Below are positions 63,409 through 64,000 of a stretch of 64,000 nt of DNA, one piece after another. Position 1 is the stretch's first letter; the number at the start of each line of letters is the position of its first letter. The position numbers were made by a program, and so were the translations under genes. The stretch lies in NCBI RefSeq assembly GCF_000169155.1, contig NZ_AAWL01000004.1:1-64000 (forward strand), given 5' to 3'. Source of the stretch: Thermosinus carboxydivorans Nor1. GTDB taxonomy: Bacteria; Bacillota; Negativicutes; Sporomusales; Thermosinaceae. A model generated the notes under the pieces. The model saw only the letters and a program-made list of their open reading frames with translations. It was not told the origin of the DNA and ran no database searches.

Positions 63409-64000
63409 CTACTCCTCATTTTCTTTATCCAGTGATGGCGGCAGCTTTTCCGCCAGGTCTACCATTTCCCGCGCCAAATCGCGCACCCGTTCCCGCAGTT
63501 TAAATACGCAATCCGTTTCACTGGCCGTGCCCTGGGCGATGTCTTCGGCCAAAGCCTTGCAGTTTGGCGAACCGCAGGAACCGCAGTCAAGGCCGGGCAG
63601 CTTTTTCAGCATGGTTTCCATGACTTCCACTTTGTACATAGCCTTAAAAATGTCCTCATCAAGCCGCAGAATGGGCCGGGGTTCAATCGCCCGCCGTTCG
63701 GCGCCGCCCAGCTCAGCTTCATCAAAAGACTGGCGAGGCTGCTTGCCGTTTTTACCATCCTCTTGCCGCATAATTTTGAGCCGCTGTTTCATGCGGTGTT
63801 CAGCCACAAAGCGGTTTTCCACGGTGAGCGGCCCGCCAATGCAGCCGCCGGCGCAAGCCAGCCCTTCGATATAGTCCACCCCCGCAAGTTTGCCAAGAGC
63901 TACCTGATCCAGGACGTCGCTGACATTGTGAATTTCATGGACAACAAGCGCATTGTCCACTCTGGCCGCCACCGTTTCGCCGCCAGCTACGGCCCAGCCA
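63409..64000 (-). CDS. [FeFe]-hydrogenase-like protein, C-terminal part only (runs off the window)
   Basis: The frame is open to the right edge (GWAVAGGETVAARVDNALVV), so the 5' part is missing. It has the H-cluster-type loop ACAGGCIGGPLTVENRF and, after a linker, a C-terminal iron-sulphur motif PGLDCGSCGSPNCKALAEDIAQG and a helical end. This layout fits the sensory or uncharacterised [FeFe] hydrogenase groups (HsfB-like, C/D groups) rather than a main catabolic enzyme. Confidence 0.8.
   Translation of the reverse strand, partial: GWAVAGGETVAARVDNALVVHEIHNVSDVLDQVALGKLAGVDYIEGLACAGGCIGGPLTVENRFVAEHRMKQRLKIMRQEDGKNGKQPRQSFDEAELGGAERRAIEPRPILRLDEDIFKAMYKVEVMETMLKKLPGLDCGSCGSPNCKALAEDIAQGTASETDCVFKLRERVRDLAREMVDLAEKLPPSLDKENEE

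Overview
The window looks like chromosomal DNA of an anaerobic, spore-forming, double-membraned Firmicute (class Negativicutes, probably the Sporomusa group). This is inferred from the gene mix. Sporulation genes of the Bacillus/Clostridium type (spoIVFA, spoIVFB, a Spo0B-like phosphotransferase) sit beside a MacA/MacB envelope export system, an Rnf complex, an [FeFe] hydrogenase of the NAD-linked type, and a complete succinate-to-propionate pathway with a sodium-pumping methylmalonyl-CoA decarboxylase. Species cannot be fixed from sequence reading alone. Base composition is moderately GC-rich. Every intact gene is on the minus strand, so the window is read from right to left. The one plus-strand coding trace is a gene remnant near 29.5 kb.

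Layout in transcription order, right to left. (1) 64.0-57.2 kb: the C-terminal part of an [FeFe]-hydrogenase-like protein that runs off the right edge, then a DRTGG-domain protein, a PHP-domain protein, and a hydrogenase operon (NuoE-like subunit, GHKL ATPase, thioredoxin-like [2Fe-2S] protein, NuoF-like subunit, catalytic subunit), followed by the redox repressor Rex. (2) 56.0-47.0 kb: propionate operon with succinate CoA-transferase, two-subunit B12-dependent methylmalonyl-CoA mutase, MeaB, epimerase, decarboxylase subunits A, D, C and B, and a newly noted 51-residue membrane protein. (3) 46.8-42.5 kb: two tandem MatC/SLC13-like permeases and a class III CoA-transferase. (4) 42.4-37.6 kb: a membrane protein of unknown function, TrkA, TrkH and an ArsB/NhaD-type permease. 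(5) 37.4-31.8 kb: rseC-rnfCDGEAB, followed by a molybdopterin oxidoreductase. (6) 29.4-27.9 kb: NusG-II protein, Gx transporter and DUF4321 protein. (7) 27.9-12.3 kb: cell-shape, division and sporulation block: maf, radC, mreBCD, mrdA, minCDE, rodA, spoIVFA, spoIVFB, two radical-SAM-family proteins, RNase G/E, rplU, prp, rpmA. (8) 12.2-0.4 kb: spo0B-like, obgE, yhbY, proB, proA, the macAB-like exporter, nadD, an RRM protein, yqeK, a LytR-family protein, rsfS, cvfB, and a tRNA-Ala.

Four genes (rsfS, the MacB permease, rplU and mrdA) each carry what looks like a single-base frameshift. At least rplU and mrdA should be needed for growth, so base-call errors in a draft assembly are a better explanation than real pseudogenes. 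Features were given repaired spans.

Together the genes describe an anaerobe that balances NADH and ferredoxin through hydrogenase and Rnf, sensed by Rex, and makes propionate from succinate while pumping sodium ions. I found no phage, insertion sequence, CRISPR array or obvious island. The least explained parts are the signalling-like proteins around the hydrogenase, the acidic small protein of the decarboxylase operon, and several operator-like inverted repeats overlapping good promoters.
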